The translations under genes were made by a program, and so were the position numbers. Shown here one piece after another: positions 1 to 6,869 of a stretch of DNA of 13,144 bases (the stretch's first letter is position 1; the number at the start of each line of letters is the position of its first letter). The stretch comes from CAZLQR01 sp964366455 (GTDB lineage Bacteria; Patescibacteriota; Microgenomatia; UBA1406; GWC2-37-13): positions 1-13,144 of the forward strand of contig CAYISZ010000019.1 of assembly GCA_964366455.1 (NCBI GenBank). Direction: 5' to 3'. The notes beneath the pieces were generated by a model. The model was not told where the DNA came from. It did not search any database and worked only from the letters and a program-made list of their open reading frames with translations.

Positions 1-50
1 AAACCCGTCCTTGGAAATAATGTTAATTATTTTCAGAGGCGGGTTTTTTT
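1..50 (+). terminator. Rho-independent terminator of an upstream gene
   Basis: AAACCCGTCCTTG at 1-13 pairs with the stretch ending GGCGGGTTT at about 34-45 (one mismatch, two G-T pairs). A second stem, AAATAAT with ATTATTT, sits inside it around a four-base loop, and eight T residues follow from 44. This is a long hairpin plus U-tract reading rightward, so it ends a gene that lies off the left edge. The next start codon (52) comes directly after the T-tract. Confidence 0.85.
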
Positions 51-51
51 T

Positions 52-585
52 ATGTTGAAAGAACAATTACAATACGCGGTCAGGCCAACAGCGGAGAGGG
101 ATATCCCCTCAATACAATCCTTTATAGATAGAGTTTTGCATGCTGATCCAAAGGCGGAGTTAGCCATTGAGCCGGTTTCCGTTGAGACCTTACAGGGGTG
201 GATAGAGAAGGGACACTCCATTGTCGCAACACTACCGGATAACGGAGACATAATCGGTCATCAAGCCGTTGATCAATGGCCAGAATCGGGTTGGTACGAA
301 GTTAGAACGGCATTGGGTGACCCAGAGTATAGAGGGCAAGGCGTAAACACCGATTTAAAAAAGTACGTAATAAAAGAAATATTGGAAAGTGATCCAGACG
401 CTGTGATTTCAGCCTTCACCCACCCAGAAAGCTCAAGTAGAGGAATATTAAAAAATTTAGATTTTGAGGAGATACCAATGGAAGATGTCCCTGAAGAGTT
501 TTTTGAACTCTGCAATCCAGCGAGATGTGTGAAAGCAACGTCGGTTGATTGTGGGTGTAAAGTTTTTGTATTAAAAAAACCATGA
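52..585 (+). CDS. GNAT-family N-acetyltransferase with Cys-rich C-terminus
   Basis: A 177-residue protein with the GNAT fold: an N-terminal beta1-alpha1 (VRPTAERDIPSIQSFI, residues 10-25), then strand beta4 and the acetyl-CoA pyrophosphate loop DPEYRGQGVNTDLKK (90-104; R94, G95, G97), then the motif-B helix ending KNLDFEEI (134-141). It should transfer an acetyl group from acetyl-CoA to an amine, acting in the cytosol; the substrate cannot be read from sequence. The last 25 residues carry four cysteines (C154, C159, C167, C169), which could bind a metal or be redox active. Its TGA stop overlaps the start of the next gene (ATGA, 582-585), so the two are co-translated. The ATG lies two bases after the T-tract of a terminator and has no Shine-Dalgarno site; GAGG at 36-39 is too far and inside the hairpin. 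The family call is firm; the role is unknown. Confidence 0.88.
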   Translation: MLKEQLQYAVRPTAERDIPSIQSFIDRVLHADPKAELAIEPVSVETLQGWIEKGHSIVATLPDNGDIIGHQAVDQWPESGWYEVRTALGDPEYRGQGVNTDLKKYVIKEILESDPDAVISAFTHPESSSRGILKNLDFEEIPMEDVPEEFFELCNPARCVKATSVDCGCKVFVLKKP

Positions 586-1700
586 AAACAAAAAAGGATT
601 CACTAACCAAGCTATTTTGCGATCTAGTGTCGATACCATCCCCAACTGGAAAAGAGTTAGGTGTGAGCGAATTCATTAGAAAGTATCTTGAAGATCTAAA
701 CATATCTTCAAAGTACGATAAGACCGGCTACCTGAATGGTAGCAATACAAATAATTTAATAGTTAAGGTTTCTGGAAACACAAACAAACCCTACCAGTTG
801 TTTACCGCGCACATGGACACGGTTGAAACCGGTGAAGAAGTAATAAAGCCAAAAATTGTAAAGAAAACAATTGTAAGTAGCGGTGAGACTATTCTTGGAG
901 CCGATAATAAATCGTCTGTGGCGGTTTTATTGGAAATATTAAAAGAGGTTAATGGGTGGGACGAGAAGCCCAATATAATCGTTGCCTTCGTGACATCCGA
1001 AGAAAAAGGAATAATGGGGAGTAGTTTACTTAATATCAAGGAAAAAGTTCAATTCGCCTTCAACATGGATGGAGGTATGGAGGTAGGCACTTTTGTACAT
1101 AAATGTCTTGGCCAGGTTCCTTTCGAAATAAATATATTAGGTAAAGCGAGTCACTCGGCAATCGAACCTGAGAAAGGTATTAATGCAATTATGACCGCTA
1201 GTAAGATCATCACAAAACTGAAGCTTGGTAGAAATAAAAAAGGATTGGTCCTCAATATTGGAAAAATTAGTGGTGGAAGGGCTATAAATGTAATACCGGA
1301 TAAAGTTGTAATTTTAGGAGAAGTAAGAGCCTTCACTAATGAAGAAATTGTTAATGAGTTGGCGAATATTGAAAAAATAGTAGAAAATGTCTGCAGTATA
1401 ACTGCATGCAAATATGAATTTGTCACTAAACCCAACGACGGAGCCCCGGCATCATCATTGGACAAGAATCACCCGATAGTTAAGACTGCAAAAAAAGCCA
1501 CAGAAGCTTTGGATTTAAAGTTCAAATTAAATCATGGATTTTTTACTAGTGACGCCAACTTCATTGGTCAAAAGCATCCAGTCATTACTGTTGGAAGAGG
1601 TGGTAAGTCGCCTCACTCGAATGACGAGTCAATTGAGATAGCGGAGATCCATCAGGTCAAAAAATTGATTCTGGAAATAATAAGTCAGTCTATGGGCTAG
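582..1700 (+). CDS. M20-family zinc metallopeptidase (PepT-like)
   Basis: A 372-residue two-zinc exopeptidase of the M20 clan, cutting a terminal residue or an amide bond from small peptides or acyl-amino acids in the cytosol. The zinc ligands and catalytic residues are visible: AHMDT (H77, D79), LGADNK (bridging D108), TSEEKG (E140 catalytic base, E141 ligand), NMDGG (D163) and PHSNDE (H345). Residues from about 178 to 290 form the dimerisation lid, with its HSAIEPEKGINAI helix; H191 is the family's trans-acting histidine. The order and spacing fit peptidase T-like members rather than carboxypeptidase G2 or DapE, but substrate is not determined. The length is normal for the family. The start overlaps the acetyltransferase stop (ATGA) and no Shine-Dalgarno site precedes it, so translation probably depends on coupling. 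The pairing suggests, without proof, a shared role in turnover or modification of an amine-bearing metabolite. Confidence 0.9.
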   Translation: MKTKKDSLTKLFCDLVSIPSPTGKELGVSEFIRKYLEDLNISSKYDKTGYLNGSNTNNLIVKVSGNTNKPYQLFTAHMDTVETGEEVIKPKIVKKTIVSSGETILGADNKSSVAVLLEILKEVNGWDEKPNIIVAFVTSEEKGIMGSSLLNIKEKVQFAFNMDGGMEVGTFVHKCLGQVPFEINILGKASHSAIEPEKGINAIMTASKIITKLKLGRNKKGLVLNIGKISGGRAINVIPDKVVILGEVRAFTNEEIVNELANIEKIVENVCSITACKYEFVTKPNDGAPASSLDKNHPIVKTAKKATEALDLKFKLNHGFFTSDANFIGQKHPVITVGRGGKSPHSNDESIEIAEIHQVKKLILEIISQSMG

Positions 1701-1701
1701 G

Positions 1702-1730
1702 TTTACTTACCGCATCAAAAGGAGTATAAT
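1702..1730 (+). promoter_or_regulatory. Sigma70-type promoter for the glycosyltransferase gene
   Basis: TTTACT (1702-1707, four of six to TTGACA) is followed after 17 bases by a perfect TATAAT (1725-1730). It begins directly after the stop codon of the peptidase gene. The predicted start near 1737 leaves a leader of roughly 47 bases, the only clearly leadered unit start in this window. No Shine-Dalgarno site precedes ATG 1784. Confidence 0.6.
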
Positions 1731-1783
1731 TAGGTCATAATAAGCTTCACTAAAATCTTTACTTCTTAGCGTGTCGCTTCCTT

Positions 1784-3991
1784 ATGAAGATTACATACAT
1801 ATCATCGTCAGTTCCACGTAAATGCGGGATAGCCACATATACTCGCGATTTGTCTGATGAAGTTGACAAGAAGAGCACCCCGGTCTCAATCATTGCGATG
1901 GAAAATCCTTTTCTACCTCATGAATACTCCAAGCCGGTAGTAGGAATAATTAAACAGGAAAAACTCAGTGACTATAAAAAAATAGCACTTAAAATTAATT
2001 CAGACACAACTGACATCGTTCATTTACAGCATGAGTTTGGTTTGTTTGGTGGGGATGATGGAGAATATATACTCACTCTTGCATCACTGCTTAAAAAACC
2101 AATTGTTGTGACCTTTCATACAGTGCTAATCACTCCCACAGAACATCAAAAATACATCATACAGGAGCTTGCCAGACTGAGTAGATTCACCATTGTAATG
2201 GACGAGGTGGCCAAAAATAGACTAGAGCATGTATACGGTCTTAATCCAAATGACAGTGTTTTTATATTACACGGAGCTCCGATAGTAAATATGAAGAAAG
2301 ATGAAGCAAAAAAAATTATTAATCAATCCGATTCTTTTATTCTTCTAGCAAACAACTTACTGAGCCGATCTAAAGGAATTGAGTACGCAATCGAGGCGGT
2401 TGCAGAGGCGGTCAAAATGATTCCTAATCTTAAGTTCTTGATAGTTGGTGAGACGCATCCACTTGTTAAGAAAAGTGAGGGAGAGTCCTACAGAGAAGAA
2501 CTCGTTGAGTTAGTTAAGAAACTTAATTTAGAAAAAAATGTAATTCTTACCAATGAATATGTGCCTTTGGAGAAACTGCAGATATTTTTGGCAGCGGCAG
2601 ACGTATACATTACTCCTTACCTTGACCCACAACAGATTACGTCCGGTACATTATCCTACGCAATAGGTGCTGGAAAGGCATGTATCGCTACAGAGTACGT
2701 GTATGCAAAGGACATGCTCGCAAAAGGTAGAGGGACTCTTGTACCATTTCGCAATAGCAGAGCAATTTCAAAAGCACTTATTGATTTATATAAAAATCCA
2801 AAAAAGCTTCATAAGCTAGAAATCAGTGTTACTAAGTTAAGAAAAGATATGCGATGGTCTCGTGTGGCGGAGAAGCATATTCAACTTTACTCAAAAATTC
2901 TTAAATTGAATGATACCAAGGCAATAGCCGAATCATTTATAAACCAACCCCTCGACATTTCATATCTTGCTCACATCACCGATGCAGTTGGAGTTATTCA
3001 GCACACACATCACGCAATTCCAGACAGAAAGTTTGGTTACAGCACTGACGACAATGCCCGTGCACTTATTGTAGTCTCGGAGTTGTATAAACATAATAAA
3101 TCAAGCGATACGCTAAAACTGATTGAGCTCTATATTAGCTACCTAACATTTGCTCAAGAATTAAACGGAACATTTCACACTTTTTTAAACTTCAATGGAA
3201 GTTGGGATGATACGACAGATGTCACCGATCCATACGGTAAGGCTATGTGGGCGTTAGGAATCAATCTATACTTTAACGAAAGTTCGCGACTTGCGCAGTC
3301 TGTTCACTCTATTTTTGTGAGAAACCTTTCTCAAATGGAAAATATTAGAGACTTAAGAACTGCCGCATATACAATGCTGGGGCTATACTATTACGTTTTG
3401 ACATACGAAACTAAAACCGATGCGGCAGTTCTTGCTGAGGAGAGTTTAAATAAGTTAGCGAATTTTTTGGTCAAAGCATACGAAAAAAACAGTTCTCCAG
3501 GTTGGGAATGGTTTGAGACCAGCGTTACCTACGATAATTTCCGTCTTCCACAGGCACTTTTTGCGGCCTATATAATAACAGGATCAGAGCGATATAAAAA
3601 AGTCGCTGCCGCTACTCTTAACTTCATAACTAAATGTAATTTTGATAAGAAGAATAATTACTTCGACTTTATCGGACAAGATGGCTGGTATACGAAAGGC
3701 AAACCTAAAGCGAACTATGATCAGCAACCACTGGAGGCGGCAGCTGCAGTTGACGCGTATCTTTTTGCATCGAAGGCTCTACACAAAAAAACCTATTACA
3801 ACCAAGCGAGACTCGCTTTCGAATGGTTTTTTGGAAACAATCGAAACCGTAGATTTATCTATGATGAGAATACAAAGGGAGTTTATGACGGTCTCACTTT
3901 GCGGGGGGTGAATCAGAATGAGGGAGCGGAGTCTATTGTTTGTTTTCTAATGTCCTGCTTGTCTTTGCAAAACTTCTTAAAAAAGAGCTAG
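1784..3991 (+). CDS. GT4 glycosyltransferase fused to alpha/alpha-toroid-like domain
   Basis: A 735-residue cytosolic protein with two parts. Residues 1-370 are a GT-B fold retaining glycosyltransferase of the GT4 type: the N-terminal loop PRKCGIATYT (11-20), HGAP (163-166), the donor-side SRSKGIEYAIEA (194-205), VGETHP (221-226) and the sugar-nucleotide site segment YLDPQQITSGTLSYAIGAGK (279-298). The classical EX7E is altered, as I recall for this subgroup. Residues from about 390 to 735 are all-helical with conserved acidic and aromatic patches (STDDNARA 420-427, DVTDPYGKAMWA 479-490, WEWFE 574-578, YDNFRLPQALFAA 583-595, DQQPLEAAAAVDAY 646-659). These look like a six-hairpin glycosidase-like toroid. 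The protein probably builds a mannose- or glucose-containing glycan, and the toroid may bind or trim it. It converges on, and overlaps by 15 bases, a GH130 phosphorylase. The first domain is firm; the second domain's activity is unknown. Confidence 0.85.
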   Translation: MKITYISSSVPRKCGIATYTRDLSDEVDKKSTPVSIIAMENPFLPHEYSKPVVGIIKQEKLSDYKKIALKINSDTTDIVHLQHEFGLFGGDDGEYILTLASLLKKPIVVTFHTVLITPTEHQKYIIQELARLSRFTIVMDEVAKNRLEHVYGLNPNDSVFILHGAPIVNMKKDEAKKIINQSDSFILLANNLLSRSKGIEYAIEAVAEAVKMIPNLKFLIVGETHPLVKKSEGESYREELVELVKKLNLEKNVILTNEYVPLEKLQIFLAAADVYITPYLDPQQITSGTLSYAIGAGKACIATEYVYAKDMLAKGRGTLVPFRNSRAISKALIDLYKNPKKLHKLEISVTKLRKDMRWSRVAEKHIQLYSKILKLNDTKAIAESFINQPLDISYLAHITDAVGVIQHTHHAIPDRKFGYSTDDNARALIVVSELYKHNKSSDTLKLIELYISYLTFAQELNGTFHTFLNFNGSWDDTTDVTDPYGKAMWALGINLYFNESSRLAQSVHSIFVRNLSQMENIRDLRTAAYTMLGLYYYVLTYETKTDAAVLAEESLNKLANFLVKAYEKNSSPGWEWFETSVTYDNFRLPQALFAAYIITGSERYKKVAAATLNFITKCNFDKKNNYFDFIGQDGWYTKGKPKANYDQQPLEAAAAVDAYLFASKALHKKTYYNQARLAFEWFFGNNRNRRFIYDENTKGVYDGLTLRGVNQNEGAESIVCFLMSCLSLQNFLKKS

Positions 3992-4897
3992 TACCGACTC
4001 TTTATCTACCGTCGCAACTCCAATTACTTCATCGGCACCACCGTAATACACAAAATACTTTCCATCTTTTTCAACCGCTCCACATGTAAATACTACATTA
4101 TTAATGTATCCGTACTTTTCATAATCTGTTTCTGGTTCCAAGATAGGTTCTGGGGATCGGTAGAGTATCTTAAGAGGATTTTCTTTATCCAGAAACATTA
4201 TTCCTAACCGATAAATATTGGCTTCATCCACTCCATGATAGAACAACAGCCATCCTTTCTCTGTTTCAATTGGAGGAGATCCTATCCCTGTGCGTACAGA
4301 GTCCCACATCCCTGGTCGTTCTTCAAAAACAGGTGAGTGGTTTCGCCAAGACGTAAGGTCTGAGGATCTGGCAAAGTAAGTCTTTCCAGCACCGGCACGG
4401 TAAAGTAGCCAGTATTCTCCGTTTATTATTTTTGGAAATAAACTTGAGTTTTTTCCAGAGAGATTCGGGAGGATGACGTTATAGTTAGCGAATATTTTAA
4501 AGTCCTTAGTGGTAGAGAGAGCGATTCTTGGTTTTTTTGCAATCTTTTCCTTCCAGTTAGGATTCACCTCTGCTCCCAAATCTTCAGACACAGCAGTATA
4601 TGTGAGGTAGTAGATATCGCCGATCTTTACAACGCGTGGATCTTCTATGCCAAGAGACTCATCTGGGTGACCTTGGCTGTAATATAATGGTTCCTGTCTG
4701 CGTTCGAAATGGATACCATCCGTGCTTGTAGCCAAACCTAAACGAGAATAGATGTCGTTTTTGCCCATGGCTCTGTAAATGAGATAGACGGAATCCTTAA
4801 CCATTATGGCTCCAGGATTAAATACGAGCATATTCTCCCAAGGTAGGTCTGTGGGCGACAGAATGGGGTTGTTTGGAGAGCGTTGAAGTTTAAGCAT
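3977..4897 (-). CDS. GH130 family glycoside phosphorylase (beta-mannoside type)
   Basis: A 306-residue five-bladed beta-propeller enzyme of family GH130, which splits beta-linked mannosides with phosphate to give mannose 1-phosphate (some members hydrolyse instead). Visible family marks, numbered from the start chosen here: FNPGA (26-30), YRAMG (41-45), GIEDPRV (83-89, with D86 the expected general acid), KNSSLFPK (149-156), GSPPI (206-210), FYHGV (219-223) and the closing YYGGADEVIGVA (284-295). There is no signal peptide, so it is cytosolic. I chose ATG 4897 because its reading MLKLQRSPNNPIL matches the family N-terminus and a TATACT box lies 11 bases upstream. An ATG at 4972 would add 25 unrelated residues and run across the neighbouring divergent start. 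It converges on the glycosyltransferase gene, so the two probably act on the same mannoside. Phosphorylase versus hydrolase is not settled. Confidence 0.85.
   Translation of the reverse strand: MLKLQRSPNNPILSPTDLPWENMLVFNPGAIMVKDSVYLIYRAMGKNDIYSRLGLATSTDGIHFERRQEPLYYSQGHPDESLGIEDPRVVKIGDIYYLTYTAVSEDLGAEVNPNWKEKIAKKPRIALSTTKDFKIFANYNVILPNLSGKNSSLFPKIINGEYWLLYRAGAGKTYFARSSDLTSWRNHSPVFEERPGMWDSVRTGIGSPPIETEKGWLLFYHGVDEANIYRLGIMFLDKENPLKILYRSPEPILEPETDYEKYGYINNVVFTCGAVEKDGKYFVYYGGADEVIGVATVDKESVLALF
3979..4003 (-). terminator. Weak hairpin plus T-run at the convergent gene ends
   Basis: AAAGAG (3982-3987) and CTCTTT (3998-4003) form a six-pair stem around a ten-base loop. Read on the minus strand, the hairpin is followed by six T residues including the GH130 stop codon. 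It sits inside the overlapping 3' ends of the two genes and is the only terminator-like structure there. The stem is short and AT-rich, so this is tentative. Confidence 0.3.
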
Positions 4898-4908
4898 TGG
4901 GCAGGTCA

Positions 4909-4914
4909 AGTATA
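4909..4914 (-). promoter_or_regulatory. -10 box for the GH130 gene
   Basis: Reading leftward, TATACT (4914 to 4909) is preceded directly by TG and followed after 11 bases by ATG 4897. That predicts a start of transcription about 5 bases before the codon. There is no clear -35. This choice of promoter also supports the shorter GH130 start. Confidence 0.45.
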
Positions 4915-4936
4915 CAGAAAGTGCAGCTTGTTGTTT

Positions 4937-4945
4937 TGTTATAAT
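4937..4945 (+). promoter_or_regulatory. Extended -10 promoter, leaderless start of the SDR gene
   Basis: TGtTATAAT is a complete extended -10 element. Five bases separate TATAAT from the GTG start at 4951, so the mRNA should begin at or next to that codon. No good -35 is present, as is usual for extended -10 promoters. It lies back-to-back with the GH130 promoter. Confidence 0.65.
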
Positions 4946-4950
4946 TCCGT

Positions 4951-5601
4951 GTGTCGAATAAATCCATTGCAATGACGGGGTCTCGTGGCGTAATTGGTAC
5001 CGTATTGTTGGCGGGACTGAATGAATTTAACATAACCCCTCTTAAGTTACCCGATGTGGATGTGAGAAACTACAATCAACTTCTTAGTCATTTCGATGGG
5101 GTAGATATCGTGATACATCTTGCGAAAAGTCGCGATAATAGCGAAGGTGATGCGTCTAACGCCGATGATCTGCTCATGATGAGTAATGTTTACAAAGCCG
5201 CTGTTGCGTCAAATGTCAGGAGAGTCATTATGGCGAGTTCGGTACATGCCGACAATTTTTACGACTGGAAAGGTCCTGAAAAATTATCAGTTGATAGGAC
5301 TCCAAAACCACGTTCTGCCTACGGATCAGACAAGGTTGCTATGGAAGATCTTGGGAAGGAATATGCGAAAAAAGGCTTGGAGGTGGTTTGTGTTAGATTC
5401 GGAGGAGTTAATGCCATGGATACAGCACCGAAGGATGATTATTGGGAAGACGCTGTATGGTTAAGTCATAAGGATTGTGCAGAAGCTATAAGGGCATGTT
5501 TAACCAAAGACAAAATTCCTAATAACTTTGTAGTGTTTTATGCGGTTTCCAAAAATTCTAACATGGTTCATGACACAGGTAATCCTCTAGGATGGAAATA
5601 G
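4951..5601 (+). CDS. NAD(P)-dependent SDR, uronate dehydrogenase-like
   Basis: A 216-residue extended short-chain dehydrogenase/epimerase. It shows the Rossmann glycine motif TGSRGVIG (9-16), the DVDVRN nucleotide-side segment (35-40), HLA (56-58), the catalytic serine in MASSVHADNFYDW (94-106) and the YxxxK pair (Y124, K128). ASSxHxxxFY and the C-terminal WLSHKDCAEAIRACL (170-184) with VVFYAVSKN resemble uronate dehydrogenases, which oxidise hexuronic acids to aldaro-lactones. The protein is shorter than typical members (about 265), so a different sugar or sugar-nucleotide substrate is possible. The GTG start at 4951 is preferred to ATG 4972 because the latter would cut off the first beta strand (KSIAMTG), and because an extended -10 box ends five bases upstream. 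Its position beside glycan genes fits a role in sugar metabolism. Family firm, substrate tentative. Confidence 0.82.
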   Translation: MSNKSIAMTGSRGVIGTVLLAGLNEFNITPLKLPDVDVRNYNQLLSHFDGVDIVIHLAKSRDNSEGDASNADDLLMMSNVYKAAVASNVRRVIMASSVHADNFYDWKGPEKLSVDRTPKPRSAYGSDKVAMEDLGKEYAKKGLEVVCVRFGGVNAMDTAPKDDYWEDAVWLSHKDCAEAIRACLTKDKIPNNFVVFYAVSKNSNMVHDTGNPLGWK

Positions 5602-5604
5602 GTA

Positions 5605-5610
5605 TATAAT
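5605..5610 (+). promoter_or_regulatory. -10 box, leaderless start of the small membrane protein
   Basis: A perfect TATAAT begins three bases after the SDR stop codon and ends six bases before ATG 5617, placing the expected transcription start exactly on the A of the ATG. There is no convincing -35. The gene may also be read through from the SDR promoter. Confidence 0.55.
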
Positions 5611-5616
5611 AATGTC

Positions 5617-5850
5617 ATGACAAAACGTAAGACCAATTTTTTTGTAGGCCACTTTGTGATTATTATCGCACTGTTTGTCGGTCTTTTGATAAATATTTCT
5701 GCAAGCATCATCTACGAAATGATTAAGGATAATCCCGTAGCGTTGGACGTAACTTTATTTTTGACAGCCGTATTCTTCGTAATCATTATCGCTACCTATC
5801 ATCATAAATTAAGAGAGCCAGTCGGAAAACTTTTGCAGGAGTTTGAGTAA
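5617..5850 (+). CDS. Small two-helix membrane protein, unknown function
   Basis: A 77-residue protein of no family I recognise. It has a short basic N-terminus (MTKRKTN), a first hydrophobic segment from about 8 to 32 (FVGHFVIIIALFVGLLINIS), a short polar turn around MIKDNP (36-41), a second segment from about 42 to 61 (LDVTLFLTAVFFVIIIATY), and a charged tail HHKLREPVGKLLQEFE. The positive-inside rule puts both ends in the cytosol as a helical hairpin. It follows the SDR gene by 15 bases on the same strand but carries its own TATAAT six bases before the ATG. Its end is only four bases from the convergent obg stop codon. The reading frame is credible because of the clean two-helix pattern and the matching promoter; the function is unknown. 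Confidence 0.72.
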   Translation: MTKRKTNFFVGHFVIIIALFVGLLINISASIIYEMIKDNPVALDVTLFLTAVFFVIIIATYHHKLREPVGKLLQEFE

Positions 5851-5854
5851 GCAA

Positions 5855-6790
5855 TTAAAGAAGTTTTTTGAGGGCTTCGATGCTTTCGGGGTCCACTACA
5901 GAGATAGGGTAGACTTTCTCCGATACTTTTTTTAGTTCTTTGAGTTTTTTTTCTACTTCATCTTCAGAAACTAAATCAATTTTTGTCAGAAGAACAATCA
6001 TATCTTTTTTCGCAACTACAGCGTTATACAGTTCAAGTTCATTCATAACCGTATTGAAATCTTTCGTTACGTCTTTACTCTCTGCCGAAATACAGTGGAT
6101 AAGAAGCTTAACTTTCTCAATATGCTTAAGGAATTTAATTCCGAGACCTTTACCGGTTGAAGCACCTTCAATAAGACCAGGAATGTCAGCAATTACTTTT
6201 TTATCAAAAACTCCTAGATTGGGCTCGAGCGTTGTGAATGCATAGTTTGCAGTCACTGCTTTAGCAGCAGTAAGTTCGTTTAACAATGTGCTTTTCCCGG
6301 TATTTGGAATTCCGATTAATCCGTAATCTGCAATAAGTTTTTGAATTAGATGAACATCTCTGACCTGACCAGGAAGACCTGGAGTTGCGTTCATTGGAGT
6401 TTGGTTAGTTGGGGACTTAAAGGAGTCATTACCCCGCCCACCGTTTCCACCTTTGCAAATTAATACTCTAGGATTTTGCTCAGTTAATTCGCTCTTTTGT
6501 TTTGTCACAAGATCTACTACGGTCGTTCCAACAGGTACAAGAATCGTTAAGTCTTCTCCATGTGCTCCATGTCGCTTGTTTGGACCTCCCAGTATGCCGT
6601 CGTTACCAACAAACTGAGATACTCCAGAGTATTTATTCAGATTCGACATTTGCTTATCTATGCCGATATACACGCTCCCACCATTTCCACCATCACCACC
6701 ATTAGGTCCTTTGCGATTTGGGAAAAAAGAAGCTCGGCCATTCCCTCCACGGCCTGCAATTATTTTTAGCTTAACTTCGTCAACGAACAT
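5855..6790 (-). CDS. obg: Obg family GTPase (ribosome assembly), truncated form
   Basis: A 311-residue Obg GTPase that binds the large ribosomal subunit and helps its late assembly. Residues 1-156 are the glycine-rich Obg domain (GRGGNGRASF 13-22, GPNGGDGGNGGSV 28-40, KGGNGGRGN 113-121). Residues 157-311 are the G domain: G1 GIPNTGKST (160-168), G2 YAFTTLEPNLG (183-193), G3 ADIPGLIEG (201-209), G4 TKID (269-272, where NKID is usual) and G5 near ISVVD (296-300). The C-terminal OCT domain of well-studied Obg proteins (about 390-430 residues) is absent, with no frameshift visible downstream, so this is a natural short form. TATAAT ends five bases before the ATG, implying a leaderless mRNA. The gene is alone on its strand, divergent from the DinB-like gene and convergent with the small membrane gene. 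Confidence 0.95.
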   Translation of the reverse strand: MFVDEVKLKIIAGRGGNGRASFFPNRKGPNGGDGGNGGSVYIGIDKQMSNLNKYSGVSQFVGNDGILGGPNKRHGAHGEDLTILVPVGTTVVDLVTKQKSELTEQNPRVLICKGGNGGRGNDSFKSPTNQTPMNATPGLPGQVRDVHLIQKLIADYGLIGIPNTGKSTLLNELTAAKAVTANYAFTTLEPNLGVFDKKVIADIPGLIEGASTGKGLGIKFLKHIEKVKLLIHCISAESKDVTKDFNTVMNELELYNAVVAKKDMIVLLTKIDLVSEDEVEKKLKELKKVSEKVYPISVVDPESIEALKKLL

Positions 6791-6795
6791 AGTCT

Positions 6796-6801
6796 ATTAT
6801 A
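6796..6801 (-). promoter_or_regulatory. -10 box, leaderless start of obg
   Basis: Read on the minus strand, a perfect TATAAT (6801 to 6796) is followed by agact and then the obg ATG at 6790. The expected transcript starts at the start codon. No recognisable -35 is present at the usual distance. Confidence 0.6.
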
Positions 6802-6830
6802 TCCTATTGAAGCTAATTTCTGACCTGCGC

Positions 6831-6859
6831 GTGACTAAAAGAAGCTAGGGGTGTATAAT
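6831..6859 (+). promoter_or_regulatory. Promoter of the DinB-like gene
   Basis: GTGACT (6831-6836, four of six to TTGACA), a 17-base spacer, then a perfect TATAAT (6854-6859). The predicted start near 6866 leaves a leader of about four bases before ATG 6870. It also argues against the in-frame TTG at 6864, which would lie upstream of the transcription start. Confidence 0.6.
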
Positions 6860-6869
6860 TAACTTGTAC

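Noticed and set aside
3642..3911. An 89-codon rightward frame inside the glycosyltransferase gene
   Set aside because: It is an out-of-frame shadow of the toroid domain, whose own frame is conserved-looking and continuous.
4898..4972. Longer GH130 start at 4972
   Set aside because: The 25 extra residues do not match the GH130 N-terminus, they would overlap the divergent SDR start at 4951, and the TATACT box lies between 4972 and 4897, so the long form would not be transcribed from it.
6502..6769. His-rich rightward frames opposite the start of obg
   Set aside because: They are complements of the Gly-rich Obg domain (GGN repeats read as His/Pro/Thr codons), not genes.
6809..6847. Direct repeat GAAGCTA twice in the obg/DinB-like divergent gap
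   Set aside because: Seven bases in an AT-rich spacer, 32 bases apart and without dyad symmetry; easily chance.
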